Assembly: GCA_947003375.1 (NCBI GenBank)
Contig: CAMQOJ010000279.1
Coordinates: 1 to 5,934 of the forward strand
Length of the DNA: 5,934 nt
Source of the DNA: an uncultured Lachnospiraceae bacterium
Lineage (GTDB): Bacteria; Bacillota; Clostridia; Lachnospirales; Lachnospiraceae
Direction of reading: 5' to 3'
Shown: piece by piece, positions 5,435-5,934 of the stretch
Layout: the number at the start of each line of letters is the position of its first letter
Numbering within the stretch: the first letter of the stretch is position 1
Made by a program: the position numbers and the translations under genes
The notes under the pieces: model-generated
Database searches by the model: none
The model's input: only the letters and a program-made list of their open reading frames with translations
Told to the model about the DNA's origin: nothing

Positions 5435-5837
5435 ACCACCACCTACTCAAATCACTTTTCGCCGTAAAAGCCACAAAGCCGTCACATCCTGACTCCCTGC
5501 TAATCTGACAGACAATCGCAAATAAGTGACCTCTTACCCCTTGACATTTTCCAGTATGGCCATAATTTTGTGGCGCTGTCTCGACAATATCTACATCTGC
5601 CACACCGCCGTCTATCTTCAACGATAATCTCCCCTGTACCGCATCATCGTTGGACAGAAAAAGTTCATAGATACCATACCCCTTTTTCTCCGTCTTGCTC
5701 CAGTCAAATTTCCATCTTTTATAATCTTTTGGCTTTATCGGCACTGTCCGTAGCCGGTACTCTGTCTCCACCCGCTTTCCGCTAACCCTCTCCACCAAGC
5801 AGTCCGTAAACTCATCTATCAGGATATCTATTTCCAT
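5397..5837 (-). CDS. GNAT-fold-like protein, probably C-terminally truncated
   Basis: A 146-residue cytoplasmic protein. It begins with a short domain (ETEYRLRTVPIKPKDYKRWK at 24-43). A GNAT-like core follows: YELFLSNDDAVQGRLSLKID, then VDIVETAPQNYG (82-93), then GKCQGVRGHLFAIVCQIS (96-113), which is placed like the acetyl-CoA pyrophosphate loop and following helix, then GCDGFVAFTAKSDL (117-130). Comparable proteins, from memory, continue after the AKSDL strand with a helix and a final strand of some 35-45 residues. Here the frame instead runs into SRWWYANNGKEKNQIV, which is encoded by DNA that also holds the start of the next gene. A 3' deletion is therefore likely. Acetyltransferase activity is uncertain. 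The ATG has AAAGGA seven bases upstream and a good promoter before it. The gene is AT-richer than the permease downstream. Confidence 0.7.
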   Translation of the reverse strand: MEIDILIDEFTDCLVERVSGKRVETEYRLRTVPIKPKDYKRWKFDWSKTEKKGYGIYELFLSNDDAVQGRLSLKIDGGVADVDIVETAPQNYGHTGKCQGVRGHLFAIVCQISRESGCDGFVAFTAKSDLSRWWYANNGKEKNQIV

Positions 5838-5844
5838 GACAATT

Positions 5845-5850
5845 TCCTTT
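5845..5850 (-). promoter_or_regulatory. Ribosome binding site of the GNAT-like gene
   Basis: AAAGGA on the minus strand, seven bases before the ATG at 5837. It supports this start as the first gene of the leftward operon. Confidence 0.65.
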
Positions 5851-5855
5851 CTTTA

Positions 5856-5884
5856 ATTATAACATAAACCCACTTCTATTACTA
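5856..5884 (-). promoter_or_regulatory. Extended -10 promoter of the leftward operon
   Basis: On the minus strand TGTTATAAT ends at 5856. This is a perfect TATAAT (5861-5856) preceded by TG one base upstream, the extended -10 arrangement. The -35 region (about 5879-5884, TAGTAA) is poor, as is common for extended -10 promoters. Transcription should start around 5848-5850, giving a very short leader before the ATG at 5837 and reading through the GNAT-like gene, the small gene, the permease and the kinase remnant. Confidence 0.6.
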
Positions 5885-5934
5885 TTAAAATTCCATAACT
5901 ATTGAGCCAAATGTCTCTTTGTAAATTTTAGTGG

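Noticed and set aside
1..5934. CRISPR array, tRNA, rRNA, transposase or attachment sites
   Set aside because: No regularly spaced repeats, cloverleaf or rRNA segments, transposase domains or paired att-like repeats were seen.

Overview
The window looks like chromosomal DNA from a Gram-positive Firmicute, most plausibly a moderately GC-rich member of the Lachnospiraceae (Clostridium cluster XIVa). The grounds are purine-rich Shine-Dalgarno sites, a TTG start, a LytTR regulator paired with an AgrC-like GHKL kinase, an AI-2E permease, and the type of hybrid kinase remnant present. The family assignment is an inference from protein style, not from a marker gene.

Layout. Positions 1-200 are palindrome-rich DNA with no convincing gene. 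From 281 to 2980 a plus-strand operon encodes a LytTR response regulator, a membrane GHKL sensor kinase and an unrecognised 145-residue protein. That protein has an Ala/Gln-rich centre and a Cys-rich CxxCH motif. On the minus strand, running from 5837 down to about 2999, a second transcription unit encodes a GNAT-like protein (probably shortened at its C-terminus), an 83-residue acidic/basic partner, an AI-2E family permease and the wreck of a hybrid histidine kinase. The two units converge. A long hairpin with a T-tract on the minus strand (2999-3068) ends the leftward unit.

How the parts work together. The regulator and kinase should form one signalling pair: a membrane sensor phosphorylates Asp54 of the regulator, whose LytTR domain binds DNA. 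The 145-residue protein follows by 39 bases with a strong ribosome site, so it is probably co-expressed and could be an accessory or target of the pair. In the leftward unit the first two genes overlap each other, and the second overlaps the permease. Translation of the three is therefore probably coupled, although their base composition (AT-richer than the permease) suggests the first two arrived separately.

The clearest unusual signal is gene decay. The kinase remnant at 3096-3893 keeps pieces of a PAS-like sensor, a HisKA helix and all landmarks of a receiver domain. They are joined by at least three internal deletions and one single-G expansion. The upstream GNAT-like gene also appears to have lost its 3' end. 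The best candidate for something undescribed is the 145-residue protein attached to the two-component system, followed by the GNAT-like/small-protein pair.
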